From Planctomycetota bacterium (GTDB lineage: Bacteria; Planctomycetota; Brocadiia; SM23-32): a stretch of DNA of 5,320 bases. Below, piece by piece: positions 5,096-5,320 of the stretch; the stretch's first letter is position 1; each line of letters starts with the position of its first letter. Where the stretch lies: positions 1 through 5,320 of the forward strand of contig JAGXLK010000230.1 in assembly GCA_018334735.1 (NCBI GenBank). The letters are read 5' to 3'. The translations under genes were made by a program, and so were the position numbers. The notes under the pieces are model-generated. The model worked only from the letters and a program-made list of their open reading frames with translations, did not search any database and was not told where the DNA came from.

Positions 5096-5320
5096 TCATC
5101 CGCCGCGAAAAGTCGCGATCGCACTCAGAAAGGTTTTTGCGTACTGCCTGCACTTTTTTTTACCGACCCCTTTGATCTGCAGAAATTCTTCTTTCGTCTC
5201 CGGTTTACGCCCGGCCATCTCTCGCAGACTCGCGTCATTGAAAATAATATAAGCAGGGACTCTCCGGTTATCGGCCAGTTTTTTGCGCAGTTCACGCAGA
5301 TGTTCGAAAAGTTCCCCGTC
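5096..5320 (-). CDS. recQ: RecQ-type DNA helicase, C-terminal HRDC domain (partial, 74 residues)
   Basis: The frame is open from the right edge of the window to a TGA at 5096-5098, so only the C-terminus is present. It reads as a textbook HRDC domain: LFEHLRELRKKLADNRRVP (residues 4-22 of the fragment), AYIIFNDASLREMA (23-36), KPETKEEFLQIKGVGKKK (39-56) and a closing helix QYAKTFLSAI. HRDC helps RecQ-family 3'-5' helicases bind DNA structures during recombination and repair. The pattern 'VPAYIIFNDASLREMA ... IKGVGKKK' is closer to RecQ than to the HRDC domains of RNase D or UvrD-like proteins. The helicase core and RQC domain must lie to the right, outside the window. It probably belongs to a separate transcription unit: 185 bp and a repeat tract separate it from the dehydrogenase. 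Confidence 0.87.
   Translation of the reverse strand, partial: DGELFEHLRELRKKLADNRRVPAYIIFNDASLREMAGRKPETKEEFLQIKGVGKKKCRQYAKTFLSAIATFRGG

Noticed and set aside
5109..5122. GCGATCGC octamer (HIP1-like palindrome of cyanobacteria)
   Set aside because: A single copy inside the recQ coding region, fully explained by codons; no other sign of cyanobacterial origin.
4614..5252. 212-codon plus-strand open frame across the dehydrogenase start, intergenic repeats and recQ end
   Set aside because: It spans two minus-strand coding regions and the repeat tract, and the translation has no recognisable motif.

Overview
The window looks like a piece of a bacterial chromosome. All five protein-coding genes I can support read leftwards, on the minus strand. 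The gene mix suggests the PVC group (Lentisphaerota, Kiritimatiellota or Planctomycetota): a UroD-like protein, an ADP-ribosylglycohydrolase-family protein and a polyol dehydrogenase next to a large secreted LamG-like protein, with intergenic DNA rich in short palindromic repeats. This placement is inferred from gene-family composition, not from a phylogenetic marker.

Layout from right to left, in the direction of transcription. (1) 5320-5096: the last 74 residues of a RecQ-type helicase (HRDC domain); the gene starts outside the window. (2) 5095-4911: an intergenic stretch with degenerate 9-bp repeats on both strands, a hairpin, a candidate sigma70-type promoter and a strong Shine-Dalgarno. 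(3) 4910-1106: a tight three-gene cluster consisting of a sorbitol/xylitol-dehydrogenase-like zinc MDR enzyme, an ADP-ribosylglycohydrolase-fold protein with an extra C-terminal region ending in a cysteine cluster, and a UroD/MtaA-superfamily protein. The gaps are only 59 and 53 nt, with no terminator between genes, so I infer one operon. (4) 1105-397: about 710 bp with no credible gene but a dense set of perfect hairpins. Two of these form an inverted pair with a shared GTAG-containing flank, much like a REPIN. (5) 396-1: the first 132 residues of an exported protein with a signal peptide and what looks like the start of a LamG-type domain.

How the genes may work together: the dehydrogenase would oxidise a polyol or sugar alcohol at a secondary hydroxyl. 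The DraG-fold protein is a candidate metal-dependent glycosidic-bond hydrolase. The UroD-like protein belongs to a superfamily that includes decarboxylases and corrinoid-linked methyltransferases. A small catabolic or modification module for an unusual sugar or sugar-alcohol derivative is a reasonable guess, but the substrate cannot be read from sequence.

The parts most worth a second look are the hairpin/REPIN-like array at 627-903, the three-gene module with its unassigned chemistry, and the 9-bp repeat tract beside the operon promoter.
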